Assembly: GCF_900104255.1 (NCBI RefSeq)
Contig: NZ_FNKZ01000003.1
Location: 1 to 64,000 of the forward strand
DNA: 64,000 bases
Origin: Pseudoxanthomonas sp. CF385
GTDB lineage: Bacteria; Pseudomonadota; Gammaproteobacteria; Xanthomonadales; Xanthomonadaceae
Reading direction: 5' to 3'
A model generated the notes under the pieces. That model saw nothing but the letters and a program-made list of their open reading frames with translations, ran no database searches and had not been told where the DNA came from. Numbering within the stretch: the first letter of the stretch is position 1; each line of letters begins with the position of its first letter. The translations under genes were made by a program, and so were the position numbers. This document shows, piece by piece, positions 49,309 to 59,411 of this stretch.

Positions 49309-50493
49309 TCAGCCGTGCTCCATCACCGTTGCATGATGGCCACGACGGCGATAGAACGCCGCCCACACCGTCACCAGCACCAGAACCGCCGTGGTCACCG
49401 CGCCTGCCGCGAGCAGATTGATCCGGGGCAGCACCGGCCAGGCCGCCACCAGCACCGCCATGCCGATCAGATGCGAGAGCGGGAAGCGACCGTAGACGAC
49501 GCGCTTGAACAGCGCGTTGCCCAGCAGGTACACCAGGGGCCCGCCGACGAGGACGGCGGCGTACTTCGCCGAAACAGGATCGAGGGGATGCGCCACCACC
49601 AGGTCATCCGCGACCGCGCTGACGATGACGCCCGCGATCAGGACGACGTGGACATAGTGGAAGTAAGCGCCGAGGCGGCCGGGATCGTCGGAGTGCTCGA
49701 TCACGTGCGCCGCATCGCCACTGGAGGTATCGAAGTACATCCACCACATCGCGACGCACCCCACGAAGGAGACCGCGAACGCGATCCAGACGGCGAGCCC
49801 GGGATGATGCGCGTGCGCGAACGACGCGCCCGTGGCCAGCACCGATTCTCCCAGCGCGATGATGACGAAGAGCTGGCATCGCTCGGCCAGATGGCCGCCA
49901 TCGATCGTCCAATCCGAAGTCCTTGAACGCCCAAGCCCCGGCACGGAGAAACCCGCCATCGGCGATACGTATTCGCAGGCGATCGCCAACAGCCACAGGG
50001 CCAGGCGCGTCGAGCCCTCGTTGACGCCGCCGGCGATCCAGAGCGTGGCCGACACCAGCAACCAGCACAACATCCGCAGGAAGTTGGGTGTCAACGCGTG
50101 CCCGCGGCCGAGACTGCCGAGCACGAACAGCGTGCGCCCCACCTGGATGGCCACGAAACTGATCGCGAACAGCAGCCCGCGTTCGCCGAACGCTTCGGGG
50201 ATCGCCGCCGACACCAGCAATGCCAGCCCCATCAGCACCATCAGCATGGTGCGGATGACGAGATGTTCGGGATTGAACCAGTTGCTGACCCACGCCGTGT
50301 ACTGCCATCCCAACCAGACGGCGAACCAGAGGATCGCGGTCTGCAGCACGCCCAGCGGTGTCAGGTGTTCCAGAAGATGGTGGGACAGTTGGGTGACGGC
50401 GAAGACGTACACCAGGTCGAAGAACAGCTCGATGTTGGCCACTTTCGCCGGCTGCCCAGCTACGCGCAGCAGCGGATGGGGATGGGTGGTCAT
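49309..50493 (-). CDS. ltrA: Low-temperature requirement protein A (LtrA) homologue
   Basis: 394 residues, about 11 membrane helices. ELFFDLVYVFAVTQLSHHL at the N-terminus and HLAERCQLFVIIALGESVLATG in the middle are the LtrA signatures. Physiological role is unclear; the family is named for cold-growth defects in Listeria. The gene is followed on the same strand by kef (37 bases) and preceded by a small membrane protein gene. Confidence 0.88.
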   Translation of the reverse strand: MTTHPHPLLRVAGQPAKVANIELFFDLVYVFAVTQLSHHLLEHLTPLGVLQTAILWFAVWLGWQYTAWVSNWFNPEHLVIRTMLMVLMGLALLVSAAIPEAFGERGLLFAISFVAIQVGRTLFVLGSLGRGHALTPNFLRMLCWLLVSATLWIAGGVNEGSTRLALWLLAIACEYVSPMAGFSVPGLGRSRTSDWTIDGGHLAERCQLFVIIALGESVLATGASFAHAHHPGLAVWIAFAVSFVGCVAMWWMYFDTSSGDAAHVIEHSDDPGRLGAYFHYVHVVLIAGVIVSAVADDLVVAHPLDPVSAKYAAVLVGGPLVYLLGNALFKRVVYGRFPLSHLIGMAVLVAAWPVLPRINLLAAGAVTTAVLVLVTVWAAFYRRRGHHATVMEHG

Positions 50494-50520
50494 GGCGTGA
50501 ATTCCGTGGGTCCTGGCACG

Positions 50521-50772
50521 TCAGCCCCTGCGCGACTTCAGCGCCAGCCACCACGCCGCTGCCACCGGCACCACGAAGATCAGCAACTGGATGGGCAGCT
50601 CTTCCTGCAGCGAGTACCCGTGCGACATGCCGGTGCGCAGGTTCCACAGCACGGCGGCTGCCCAGCCCACGGTGAAGATTGCCGCCGCGATGCGGCGCCG
50701 TGCGGCACCGACCACGCCCATGGCGATACCTGCGATCGCCAGTCCCACGAGGATGAAGATCAAGGTCCGCAT
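50521..50772 (-). CDS. Small membrane protein of unknown function
   Basis: 83 residues, two to three membrane helices (LIFILVGLAIAGIAMGVVGA, AIFTVGWAAAVLWNL, LLIFVVPVAAAWWLAL). No family recognised. It sits 27 bases upstream of ltrA in the same orientation, so cotranscription is likely. The ATG at 50772 gives a typical start. Confidence 0.7.
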   Translation of the reverse strand: MRTLIFILVGLAIAGIAMGVVGAARRRIAAAIFTVGWAAAVLWNLRTGMSHGYSLQEELPIQLLIFVVPVAAAWWLALKSRRG

Positions 50773-50875
50773 GTTGCGACTCCCGGTAGTGGATACGCGC
50801 CACGCGAAGGTAGCGCAAACGAGGCGGCCGGTGAACGGGGTGCGGCAGGGCGCCGGGCGCCCCGCCGCGCAAGGC

Positions 50876-51649
50876 TTACTTGGTGGTGTAGCCACCGTTG
50901 ATGAGGATGGTCTGCCCGGTGATCCACCAGCCATCGCTCACGAGGTGGCGAATGAAAGGCACCACGTCCTGGATGTCGGTCAACCCGGTCTTGCTGAAAG
51001 GCGAAAGAGCGGCCGCCGTCTTGTGGTACGCCACCGCATCCTGCCCCTCGGCGGGATAGAAGAACGAGGTATCCATCGGGCCAGGACCCACGGCGGTCAC
51101 CGAGATGCCGCGCGCGCCGAACTCCTTGGCCGCGGCCCGGGTGAAGTGCTCCACCGGCGCCTTTGTGCCGGCGTACGACGCGTAGAAGGGCGTGAACGCG
51201 CCGAGCAACGAGGTGACCAGGGTGACCACCTTGCCGTTGTCGTTGAGGTGCGTGCCGGCTTCCTTCAGGAAGAAGAACGCCGCCTTGGCATTCACCGCGG
51301 TCATCTCGTCGTACTCGGCCTCGCTGATCTCGGTGATCGGCTTCTTGAGGACCTTGCCGACCGTGTTGATCGCAATGTCCGGCTTGCCGACGGCTGCAAT
51401 GGCATCGGCGAACAGCTTCTCCATGCCCGCGGCCGTGGTCAGGTCGCCCTGCAACGCCACCGCGAGGGTGCCGGTCTCGCGGATCGCGGCGAGGGTCTTC
51501 TCGGCGTCGGCATGGCTCGCGTCGCTGTTGTAGTGGATGGCGACGGCGGCGGCGCCGTGCTGCGCCAGATCGCGGGCGATCAGGCCGCCCAGATTCTTGG
51601 CGCCGCCGGCGATGAGGGCGACTTTGCCCTGGATGGAATGGTCGATCAT
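50876..51649 (-). CDS. Short-chain dehydrogenase/reductase
   Basis: 257 residues. NAD(P)-binding loop AGGAKNLGGLIARDL, NTVGKVLKKP, serine in VTSLLGAF and YAGTKAP (Y-x3-K). Unlike FabG the glycine loop is GGAKNLGG and the substrate pocket is unknown; similar SDRs are labelled 3-oxoacyl-ACP reductase or glucose dehydrogenase-like. AAGGAGCTGTCC precedes the ATG at 51649. It is divergent from an AraC regulator that may control it. Confidence 0.85.
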   Translation of the reverse strand: MIDHSIQGKVALIAGGAKNLGGLIARDLAQHGAAAVAIHYNSDASHADAEKTLAAIRETGTLAVALQGDLTTAAGMEKLFADAIAAVGKPDIAINTVGKVLKKPITEISEAEYDEMTAVNAKAAFFFLKEAGTHLNDNGKVVTLVTSLLGAFTPFYASYAGTKAPVEHFTRAAAKEFGARGISVTAVGPGPMDTSFFYPAEGQDAVAYHKTAAALSPFSKTGLTDIQDVVPFIRHLVSDGWWITGQTILINGGYTTK

Positions 51650-51775
51650 GGACAGCTCCTTAGGGAACGAAGACAACGCCTCGACCGCGTGGATGGCTTA
51701 CGTTCGATGCGCCGGTAGCACAACGCCGCGAGGCGCGTCTAAGATGCGGCGAAAGTCACACGGCGGGCTTTCACG

Positions 51776-52726
51776 ATGTCCGAACCGCTATCAAATTCTC
51801 CGCGTTCAACTCACATTAGTGAGCCGCGTGACGCGAGCGCCCCGGCCGTCGATCCCGCATCGGCGGGCAGCGTGCAGTACAGCGTGCTCGCGCAATCCCA
51901 TTGGCCCGGCGTGGAACTGCTGCTCTGCCGCGAGGACATCCGCCAGCGCACCCTGTGGGCGATCGATCAGCCGCGGCATACGGTCATCGTCCATCTCGGC
52001 GGCACGATGCGCGAACTCGATACCGAGATCGATGGCGTGGGCGCCACCCACATGCCACCCTCACCCGGCGACATCTGGCTGGTCCCGGCCGGCAAGCGTT
52101 ACGCGAGCCAGGCGACCGGACAGGTCATTACCTACGCCGAGTTGCGCGTGTCGCCCGATGCCGATGTCGATGTGGGCATCGATCGCCGCGTCCCCATGGA
52201 GGGCCTGATGCCGCGCTTGGGGCACCGGGACGAGTTCCTCCACTACAGCGTTTCAAGGTTGGGCCGCTTGAGCCAGCAGGCCGACGACCTGTCGGGAATG
52301 ATGGCCGAACGGCTGCAGCTGCTGCTGCGCCAGCACCTGTATGAGGGTTACCGGCTGCCTGCCGCGAAGGTGCCGGGCCCCATGACGCTGCCACCACGCG
52401 TCGCGCGCCAGCTCAGCGACCATATCGAAGACGGCCTGGGCCAGCGCATCGCACTGTCGGACCTCGCGGCGCTCGCCGGCATGAGCGTGCACCAGTTGCT
52501 CGTGGCCTTCCGTCGCACGTTCGGCACCACACCGGCCCAGTACATCCTGGCGCAGCGCTTGCGTCGTGCGCGTTGGCATCTGCTCAACCGCGACGACGAC
52601 ATCACCGTCATCGCCCTCGCCTGCGGCTTCGCCAGCCACAGCCATCTCAGCGCCGCGTTCAAACGGGACACCGGCATCACGCCGCGCCAGTTCCGCGACG
52701 GCCTGCGGGTGCGTCCGCTGGATTGA
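51776..52726 (+). CDS. AraC-family transcriptional regulator
   Basis: 316 residues. C-terminal HTH (about 228-310) with IALSDLAALAGMSVHQLLVAF and VIALACGFASHSHLSAAFKR matching the AraC signature, then TGITPRQFRDGL. The N-terminal half is a cupin-like ligand domain (PPSPGDIWLVPAGKRYASQ). Divergent from the SDR gene across 126 bases, so it probably activates it. A dyad CTCAC-ATTA-GTGAG at 51810-51823 lies within its first codons and may be an operator; in that case translation could start later at GTG codons near 51871. Confidence 0.85.
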   Translation: MSEPLSNSPRSTHISEPRDASAPAVDPASAGSVQYSVLAQSHWPGVELLLCREDIRQRTLWAIDQPRHTVIVHLGGTMRELDTEIDGVGATHMPPSPGDIWLVPAGKRYASQATGQVITYAELRVSPDADVDVGIDRRVPMEGLMPRLGHRDEFLHYSVSRLGRLSQQADDLSGMMAERLQLLLRQHLYEGYRLPAAKVPGPMTLPPRVARQLSDHIEDGLGQRIALSDLAALAGMSVHQLLVAFRRTFGTTPAQYILAQRLRRARWHLLNRDDDITVIALACGFASHSHLSAAFKRDTGITPRQFRDGLRVRPLD

Positions 52727-53863
52727 CTAGCCTGCGCGGCAGAACGCCGCGTAGTCGATGTACCCGGGGAAGTCCCTACCCTTGGCGCAGACCACGCACT
52801 CCGGGTCGTGCCGCAAGCGTGTCTCGCGGAAGCGCATGGCCAGCGCATCGAACTGCAGCAGGCGACCCGACAGCGGTTCGCCGATGCCGAGCAGGAGCTT
52901 GACCACTTCCGTCGCCTGCAACAGGCCGATCACGCCCGGCAGGACGCCCAGCACGCCGGCTTCGGCGCAGTTGGGCGCGAACTCGGGCGGCGGCGGCTCC
53001 GGGAACAGGCAGCGGTAACAGGGCTGTTCGCCGCGATGGCGACCGGCGTCGAACACGCTCACCTGCCCTTCGAACCGCTGCACCGCGCCGTACACCAGCG
53101 GGATGCGCAGCTTCACGCAGGCATCGTTGAGCAGGTAGCGCACCGGAAAGTTGTCCGCGCCGTCCAGCACGACGTCCACGCCTTCCAGCAGCTGCTCCAC
53201 GTTCTCGGACGTGACCCGCGTCTGCACCGCTTCCACCTGCGTGCGCGGATTGAGTGCGCCCAGCGTCGCCTGCGCCGAGGCCACTTTCGGCGCGCCGATG
53301 CGTGCCTCGGTATGCAGGATCTGCCGCTGCAGGTTGCTGCGGTCCACGACGTCGTCGTCGGCGATGCGCAGATGGCCCACGCCCGCGGCCGCGAGGTAGA
53401 ACGCCGCAGGCGATCCGAGGCCGCCCGCACCGATCATCAGCACCCGCGAACCCTCGAGTCGCCGCTGCCCTTCCACGCCGACTTCCTGCAGCAGCAGGTG
53501 CCGCGAATAGCGTTCGTTGAAGTCCACCGCCTCGGCAGGCAAGTCGGGACGCACGGTCGGTCGCCCTTCCTCCTGCCAGCGCGACGTGCCGCCGGTGACG
53601 GAAGCGAGCCGCGTGTAGCCGGCGGCTTCGAGCGCCCGCGCGGCATCCATCGAGCGCCCGCCCTTCTGGCAGATCAGGACGATGGCCGCGTCGCGGTCGG
53701 GAAGATGGCGAGTGGGTTCGGCCAGCAGGAGCGCCTTCGCGACGCCCTGGGTGCCTTCGGCCTGGCCGCTGGCGCGCTCATGGTCTTCGCGCACATCGAC
53801 GAAGATCGCACCGTCCGCCAGCCACTGGGCGACGTCGGCGGGGGGAATGTCTCGGATCGGCAT
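52727..53863 (-). CDS. moeB: MoeB/ThiF adenylyltransferase with N-terminal rhodanese domain
   Basis: 378 residues. The first ~105 are a rhodanese domain with active-site Cys in VLICQKGGRSM. A ThiF/MoeB domain follows: ATP loop MIGAGGLGSPAAFYLAAAGV, DDVVDRSNLQRQ, NFPVRYLLNDACVK, and zinc-type cysteine pairs CYRC and CVVC. It adenylates the MoaD C-terminus for molybdopterin synthesis; the rhodanese part could deliver sulfur. Order (rhodanese first) is the reverse of eukaryotic MOCS3. The ATG at 53863 was preferred over GTG at 53890. Confidence 0.9.
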   Translation of the reverse strand: MPIRDIPPADVAQWLADGAIFVDVREDHERASGQAEGTQGVAKALLLAEPTRHLPDRDAAIVLICQKGGRSMDAARALEAAGYTRLASVTGGTSRWQEEGRPTVRPDLPAEAVDFNERYSRHLLLQEVGVEGQRRLEGSRVLMIGAGGLGSPAAFYLAAAGVGHLRIADDDVVDRSNLQRQILHTEARIGAPKVASAQATLGALNPRTQVEAVQTRVTSENVEQLLEGVDVVLDGADNFPVRYLLNDACVKLRIPLVYGAVQRFEGQVSVFDAGRHRGEQPCYRCLFPEPPPPEFAPNCAEAGVLGVLPGVIGLLQATEVVKLLLGIGEPLSGRLLQFDALAMRFRETRLRHDPECVVCAKGRDFPGYIDYAAFCRAG

Positions 53864-53924
53864 GCCGTGATTATCACGCACCGCGCACACGATGGCGGCG
53901 TCCCGGCTGGAACGCGGTGTCGCT

Positions 53925-55142
53925 TCAGTACGGCAGGACGTCGACGATGTCGCCGTCGGCGTAGTCGCGCAGACCTTCCGCCAGCACGATCAGGGCGTTG
54001 CTGTCCGCGGCGGCACGCAGCTGGTGGGACGCGTCGGCCGCGTTCGGCACCACCCGCAGCCCACCCTCGCCATCGGGCGCTAACTGGCCCCGCAGGAACT
54101 CGAGCCGCGCATGCGCCTTGCGCCAGTCCCCGCCCAGCCGCGCCTGCCAGACGGGTCGTGGGTCGTCCCGTCCCTGCAGCCCATCCAGCAGCGCACGCCC
54201 CAGGGTCAGGAACGTGGCCAGGGTCGACACCGGATTACCGGGCAGACAGAGGAACAAAGCGCGATCCCATGCGCCGAACAGCACGGGCATGCCGGGCTTC
54301 ATCCGCACTTTCCAGAACCCGATGCGCCCGTGGGCCTTCAGCAGACCCGGAAGATGGTCCTTCTGGCCTGCCGATACGCCGCCGCTGGTGATGACGACAT
54401 CGAACGCCGACGCGGCATCGCCCAACATCGTCTGCATGCGTTCCGGGTCGTCGGGCAGCGTGGGCCATGCGGTGGGCTCCAGCCCCTCGGCGCGCAACAG
54501 CCCCATCAGCAGGTCGCGGTTGCTGTTGTAGACCTGTCCGGGCAACAGCGGAAGACCGGGCTCGACCAGCTCGTCGCCGGTGGTGAACACGGCCACCGTC
54601 GGTCGTCGCGCCACCGTCAGGGTCGGCAATCCGAGCGCCGCGGCCAATCCGATCCGCGCGGGCGTCAGCACCTGACCTGCACGCAGCACCCCGGCACCCG
54701 CCGGGACGTCCTCGCCGACGCGGCGTACGTCCGCACCGGCACGCAGCCCGGACGGGATCTCGATGCCGCCGTCGCGTTCGACGATGTCCTCCCGGATCGC
54801 CACCGTATCGGTACCCTCGGGCATGGGCGCGCCCGTGGTGATGCGCACGCATTCGCCGGGTCCGACATGCAGCCCGCCCAGCACGCCGGCGTACTGTTCG
54901 CCGACCAGGCGCAGCCAGGTCGTGCCCTCTGCCGTCAGGCTGGCATGCGCGAACGCGACACCATCCATGCGACTGTTGTCGAACGATGGCAGAGCGATCG
55001 GGGCGTTGACGGCATCCGCGAGTACGCGGCCACCGGCCCGGTTGAATGCGAGGGATTCGGTGCCCGTGCGGTGCGAGTGCGCAGCCTCCCGGATCAGCGC
55101 GATGGCGTCATCGACGGCGATGCGGGAGGGATACGGGGTCAC
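53925..55142 (-). CDS. moeA: Molybdopterin molybdenumtransferase MoeA
   Basis: 405 residues. Inserts molybdate into adenylated molybdopterin. [40 protein letters not shown] and [27 protein letters not shown] are MoeA signature blocks. It starts with GTG at 55142, overlapping the der stop in GTGA. It lies 61 bases from moeB, with which it shares a pathway. Confidence 0.94.
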   Translation of the reverse strand: MTPYPSRIAVDDAIALIREAAHSHRTGTESLAFNRAGGRVLADAVNAPIALPSFDNSRMDGVAFAHASLTAEGTTWLRLVGEQYAGVLGGLHVGPGECVRITTGAPMPEGTDTVAIREDIVERDGGIEIPSGLRAGADVRRVGEDVPAGAGVLRAGQVLTPARIGLAAALGLPTLTVARRPTVAVFTTGDELVEPGLPLLPGQVYNSNRDLLMGLLRAEGLEPTAWPTLPDDPERMQTMLGDAASAFDVVITSGGVSAGQKDHLPGLLKAHGRIGFWKVRMKPGMPVLFGAWDRALFLCLPGNPVSTLATFLTLGRALLDGLQGRDDPRPVWQARLGGDWRKAHARLEFLRGQLAPDGEGGLRVVPNAADASHQLRAAADSNALIVLAEGLRDYADGDIVDVLPY

Positions 55143-56539
55143 TTGCCGCGCTTGACGTGCCGGATCAGGCGGCGCTTCTTGGCGATCTGCTTCTCCGTCA
55201 GCACGTTCTTCTTGCCTTCGTACGGATTGGCGCCTTCCCGGAAGATGAAGCGCACCGGCGTACCCACCAGCTTGAAGCGTTTGCGGAAGAAGTTCTCGAG
55301 ATAGCGCTTGTACGACTCCGGCAGCACCTTCAGGCGCGTGCCATGCACGATGAAGGTCGGCGGATTGGCGCCGCCCGGGTGCACGTAGCGCAACTTGGAG
55401 ACGTGTCCGCGGATGCTCGGTGGCGGATTGGTTTCGTACGCGATCTCCAGCGCCTTGTTGACTTCGCTGGTGCCGAATTCCTTGGTCGCCGAGGCGTGCG
55501 CGCGATGGACCGCCTTGAACAGTTCGCGCATGCCGGAACCATGCAGCGCGGAGATGCGCACCACTTCGGCCCACTCGACGAAGCCGAGCTTGCGGGCCAG
55601 CAGGGCTTCGGCCTGCTCACGCTGGTAGGTGGTCAGCCCGTCCCACTTGTTGATACCCACCACCAGGGCGCGACCGGCGTCGAGCACGGCGCCCAGCACG
55701 CTGGCGTCCTGGTCGGTGACGCCTTCAGTGGCATCCAGCAACAGCACGGCCACCTGGCACTGCTCGATGGCCTGCAGCGTCTTGACCACGCTGAACTTCT
55801 CGACCGCTTCTTCCACCTTGCCCTTGCGCCGCAGGCCGGCAGTGTCGATCAGGCGGTACTGACGACCGTCGCGCTCCATGTCCACGGCGATCGAGTCGCG
55901 GGTGGTACCCGGCACTTCGGAGGCGATCATCCGCTCCTCGCCCAGCAGGCGGTTCACCAGCGTGGACTTGCCCACGTTCGGTCGGCCGACGAACGCCACG
56001 CGCATGCGGTCGGGATCGTTGTCCAGGCCGACGGTCGCGCCCTCTTCGGGCAGACGCGCGTGCACTTCTTCCAGCAGGTCGTCGATGCCCTGGCGGTGCG
56101 AGGCCGAAATGGTGATGACATCGGCGAAGCCATAACGCGCGAAGTCCGCGATCGCCGTGGTCTCGTTGATGCCGTCGATCTTGTTGATGACGAGCAGCGT
56201 GGGGCGCGCGGTCTTGCGCAGCCAGGCGAGGATGTCGTCATCGAGCGCGGAGGCGCCCTCGCGACCGTCGACGATGAACAGCACCAGGTCCGCTTCTTCC
56301 GCGGCCGCACGCGCCTGGCGCGCAGTGGCGCCGGCCAGGCCCTCTTCTTCACCCGCGATGCCGCCGGTATCGACCACCAGGAAGGGATCTTCCTCATCCA
56401 GGCGGCAGACGCCGTAGTTGCGGTCGCGGGTCACGCCGGGCTGGTCGTGCACCAGGGCGTCGCGACTGCGGGTCAGCGCGTTGAACAGGGTGGACTTGCC
56501 GACGTTGGGACGACCGACCAGGGCTACGAGGGGAAACAT
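55139..56539 (-). CDS. der: Ribosome-associated GTPase Der (EngA)
   Basis: 466 residues with two tandem GTPase domains: [17 protein letters not shown] and [18 protein letters not shown] (G1), DTGGIAGEE and [10 protein letters not shown] (G3), NKIDG and NKWDG (G4), then a KH-like domain. Required for 50S ribosome assembly. The C-terminal tail is basic ([13 protein letters not shown]). The ATG at 56539 gives [12 protein letters not shown]; upstream in-frame codons are GC-rich leader. A terminator separates it from bamB. Confidence 0.96.
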   Translation of the reverse strand: MFPLVALVGRPNVGKSTLFNALTRSRDALVHDQPGVTRDRNYGVCRLDEEDPFLVVDTGGIAGEEEGLAGATARQARAAAEEADLVLFIVDGREGASALDDDILAWLRKTARPTLLVINKIDGINETTAIADFARYGFADVITISASHRQGIDDLLEEVHARLPEEGATVGLDNDPDRMRVAFVGRPNVGKSTLVNRLLGEERMIASEVPGTTRDSIAVDMERDGRQYRLIDTAGLRRKGKVEEAVEKFSVVKTLQAIEQCQVAVLLLDATEGVTDQDASVLGAVLDAGRALVVGINKWDGLTTYQREQAEALLARKLGFVEWAEVVRISALHGSGMRELFKAVHRAHASATKEFGTSEVNKALEIAYETNPPPSIRGHVSKLRYVHPGGANPPTFIVHGTRLKVLPESYKRYLENFFRKRFKLVGTPVRFIFREGANPYEGKKNVLTEKQIAKKRRLIRHVKRGK

Positions 56540-56655
56540 GGAGAGGCAACCAGAGGAAGAAGTGCGGAGCCGCACGAAGCGACCACCGGGGGCCGGCGCA
56601 CGCGGAGCGGCGCGGCAACGGCGCGCCATGGTATCGGAATTGGGCCGCGCCCGCG

Positions 56656-56682
56656 AAAAAGGGCCGACGAAGCGGCCCTTTT
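56656..56682 (-). terminator. Rho-independent terminator of bamB
   Basis: AAAAGGGCCG and CGGCCCTTTT form a ten-base-pair stem with a six-base loop, ending in TTTTT on the minus strand. It lies 41 bases after the bamB stop and before der. Confidence 0.88.
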
Positions 56683-56722
56683 CCGGTCCGGCAGGGGCGC
56701 GCGACGGCGCCCCGGCGGGGTC

Positions 56723-57907
56723 TTACTTGAAGCCGAAGGCCGTCAGTCCGCCTTCCACGTCCTGCACGATCAGGATCCCGTCAGCCACGACCGGCTTGCC
56801 GCGGATGGCCTTGCCGCCGACGCGGGCACGGCCGACGATGTCGCCGTTGTCGGTCTTCAACCAGTGCAGGTAGCCGTCGTAGTCGCCGACCACGGCGTAA
56901 TCGCCATGGATCGTCGGCGCGGTCAGCGAACGGCGTGCCAGGGTCGTGTTGGACCAGAGGGAACTGCCGCTGTACTTGTCCAGCGCCCAGACGGTCCCTG
57001 CCGGATCCGAGACGAGCACCGCGCTGCTGGTCACCGCCAGTCCGCCGGCACCGCCGTTCTCGCGCTTCCACAGGGGACGGCCGGAGGGGCCTTCGATGGC
57101 GACCGTTTCCTTCTTGAAACTGGTGACGAACACCGTCGTGCCTTCCAGCACCGGCGCGCCATCCACGTCGGCCATGCGTTCCAGCTCGCTGCGGCCTTCC
57201 GGCGCGCCGATCGTCTGCGTCCACAGGGTGCGTCCGTCGTTGCCCGACAGGGCCGCCAACGTGCCGTCGTCATTGCCCGCGAACAGCACGCCCGGACCGA
57301 CCACCACCGGCGCGTTGCCGCGCACGGTGAGGCTGGGCAGTTCGTGCGTCCAGAACCAGCGACGCTCCCCGGTATCGCCGCTCAGGGCGGACACGCGGCC
57401 GTCATTGGTGCGGACAAACACCACACCCTGGGAGATCGCAGGCGCGGCGATCACTTCGTTCGGCACCTTCACCTGCCACTTCTCGGCACCGGTCGCCGCA
57501 TCCAGGGCAATCACCTTCCCGTCGAGCGTACCGACCACGACGAGGCCTTCGCCGGCGCCAGGACCACCCGAAATGCGCAGGTCGGACTTGTACTGCCAGA
57601 CTTGCTTGCCCGTCTGCAGGTCGAATGCACGGACACCGCCCTTGACGGCGGCCGCATAAACGCGCCCCCCCTCGACAGCGGGGGCCTGCTGGAGTCCGAG
57701 ACGTTCCTCGCCCTTTCCGGCGCTTGCGCTCCAGAGCTTGGAAACGCTGACCGACGGCGTGATGTCGACCAGTTCGGCCGGCTCCGTCGGCTTTTCTTCG
57801 GCCTTGCCGCCGAACCAGCCCTTGATCGTGCTGCAGCCACCGAGGGCGGCCATGATCAGAATGCCACCCACGATGCGAATGGACGCGGTCTTCATGCGGC
57901 GATTCAT
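56723..57907 (-). CDS. bamB: Outer-membrane assembly lipoprotein BamB
   Basis: 394 residues. Lipobox LIMAALGGCSTI, then an eight-bladed beta-propeller with repeated PQQ-like units (e.g. GRVYAAAVKGGVRAFDLQTG, GKVIALDAATGAEKWQ, GRVSALSGDTGERRW). Part of the BAM complex folding outer-membrane proteins, relevant to the large TonB receptor in this window. The ATG at 57907 overlaps yfgM by four bases. Confidence 0.95.
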   Translation of the reverse strand: MNRRMKTASIRIVGGILIMAALGGCSTIKGWFGGKAEEKPTEPAELVDITPSVSVSKLWSASAGKGEERLGLQQAPAVEGGRVYAAAVKGGVRAFDLQTGKQVWQYKSDLRISGGPGAGEGLVVVGTLDGKVIALDAATGAEKWQVKVPNEVIAAPAISQGVVFVRTNDGRVSALSGDTGERRWFWTHELPSLTVRGNAPVVVGPGVLFAGNDDGTLAALSGNDGRTLWTQTIGAPEGRSELERMADVDGAPVLEGTTVFVTSFKKETVAIEGPSGRPLWKRENGGAGGLAVTSSAVLVSDPAGTVWALDKYSGSSLWSNTTLARRSLTAPTIHGDYAVVGDYDGYLHWLKTDNGDIVGRARVGGKAIRGKPVVADGILIVQDVEGGLTAFGFK

Positions 57908-58539
57908 GCGGCACCTCCCGTCTTGGGCGGCGTGCCACCGGCGTGGATCAGCTTCAACTCGACGAGGCGACGCTGCGGCGAAGCCACGTCCAGCGTGGTC
58001 AGCGCGCGAGTGTAGGCGTCCTGGGCTTCCTTGGCCTTGCCGGTCGCCAACAGTGCGTCGCCGCGAACCTCGAGGCTGGACGCGTCTTCGGCCTTGGCGA
58101 GTAACGTCAGCGCTTCATCGTGCTTGCCGCTGTCGATCAGCAGGCGCGCCAGTCGCACATCGACCAGCGGCCGGAGCGAATCATCGGGCTTGAGGCTGCG
58201 CAACGTGGCGATGGCGGCATCGCGCTCGCCGGCCTCGACCTGCGCCTTGGCCAGTTGCAGGCCCGCGATACCGGCGTACACGTCGCCCTGCTTGGCGAGG
58301 GTGTCGACCACTCCCTTGGACTGCTTCAGATCGCCCTTGGCGAGCCCTTCCACGGCCTTCTGGTAGTCCTGGTATGCCTGTTCGTGCTGGCCCTGCTGGC
58401 TCTTCTGCCACCACTGCCATCCGAAAATCACCCCCAGCCCCAAGGCCACGCCACCGAACAGGCCGGCGCCATTGTTCCTCAGCCAGCTACGGACGCGTTC
58501 GCTTTGTTCGTGCTCGTCGAGCAGATCGTCAATCGCCAT
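57904..58539 (-). CDS. yfgM: YfgM-like TPR protein (SecYEG ancillary subunit)
   Basis: 211 residues. One N-terminal membrane helix (GLFGGVALGLGVIFGWQWW) and a periplasmic tetratricopeptide domain (GDVYAGIAGLQLAKAQVEAGE and repeats). The family helps periplasmic chaperones at the translocon and sits just upstream of bamB in E. coli and here. Overlaps bamB (ATGA). Confidence 0.9.
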   Translation of the reverse strand: MAIDDLLDEHEQSERVRSWLRNNGAGLFGGVALGLGVIFGWQWWQKSQQGQHEQAYQDYQKAVEGLAKGDLKQSKGVVDTLAKQGDVYAGIAGLQLAKAQVEAGERDAAIATLRSLKPDDSLRPLVDVRLARLLIDSGKHDEALTLLAKAEDASSLEVRGDALLATGKAKEAQDAYTRALTTLDVASPQRRLVELKLIHAGGTPPKTGGAA

Positions 58540-58601
58540 GCGCTCTCTTGCCCCGTCTCGATGCGGGGTCTTGGTCTAGGTTGGATAGACCCGCGCGCGG
58601 G

Positions 58602-59411
58602 TCAATCACCGACCGGCGCTAGGGAACCCTCAGAGGATACCGTAAAGCGTGCGACGTTAGCTCGCTGGAACGGGGCCAAGTCCACCGTACTCCCCGCTTG
58701 CTGAACCTCGACCGCCGTCGCATCTCCCAGTTTGATGCGTCCTACCTCGCCTTGGGCGAAGCGGCGTTCCTCGCCGGCACGCACCAGTGCGTGCTCGACC
58801 TTGCGTCCATCCGGCGCATTGATCTCGACCCAGCTGTCGCCCTTGAACGTCAGCGACAACCAGGCCGACGTCGACCTCGGTAGCGGTGTCATCGAGGCCA
58901 CGAAGGGGGCTGCCTGCGGGCGGGCAGCGGGCTTGGAAGGTCCCGAAGCGCCCGCCGTCGGCGCGGCGTCCGGCACCACGTCGAGTGACGCCGTCGAGGT
59001 CTCCAATGCGGGGCCCTGAGCGGGACGGAGCGTCATCCAGATCGGGGTCACGATCACGAGCGTCAGCACGACGTAGATCGCGCGGCGCTTGAAGCTGTCG
59101 AAGAAATACTGCAGCGGCGGCGTATGGCCGTGGCTGACGAGCTCGGCCGGCGCCGCGACGGCGGTTTCCGCCTGATGCAGGAACGGCTCGACGTCCACCT
59201 TGAGCAGGCGGCCATAGCTGCGCAGTTGCCCGCGCACGAAAACCGCGCCCCCGGACTGGTCCCACTGCCCCGCTTCCAGGGCCTGGACGACCTTGACCGG
59301 CATCTTCAGTCGCTGGCTGACATCCTGTATCGATAGGCCGGCCCGCTCACGCGCCGACCGCAGTGCATCGCCGCACCCCTGCGGCATGCCCCCACTTACC
59401 GTGTCCATCAT
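58602..59411 (-). CDS. rodZ: RodZ-like HTH/transmembrane cytoskeleton protein
   Basis: 269 residues. N-terminal HTH (DALRSARERAGLSIQDVSQR), a membrane helix (AIYVVLTLVIVTPIWMTL, about 110-128), a proline/alanine-rich linker and a C-terminal DUF4115 beta-domain. RodZ links MreB to the envelope in cell-shape control. It overlaps pilW by four bases (ATGATG arrangement). IspG and HisS, which lie between rodZ and yfgM in E. coli, are absent here. Confidence 0.88.
   Translation of the reverse strand: MMDTVSGGMPQGCGDALRSARERAGLSIQDVSQRLKMPVKVVQALEAGQWDQSGGAVFVRGQLRSYGRLLKVDVEPFLHQAETAVAAPAELVSHGHTPPLQYFFDSFKRRAIYVVLTLVIVTPIWMTLRPAQGPALETSTASLDVVPDAAPTAGASGPSKPAARPQAAPFVASMTPLPRSTSAWLSLTFKGDSWVEINAPDGRKVEHALVRAGEERRFAQGEVGRIKLGDATAVEVQQAGSTVDLAPFQRANVARFTVSSEGSLAPVGD

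Noticed and set aside
55046..58015. 989-codon plus-strand frame opposite der, bamB and yfgM
   Set aside because: Antisense shadow; real, motif-bearing genes lie on the minus strand.
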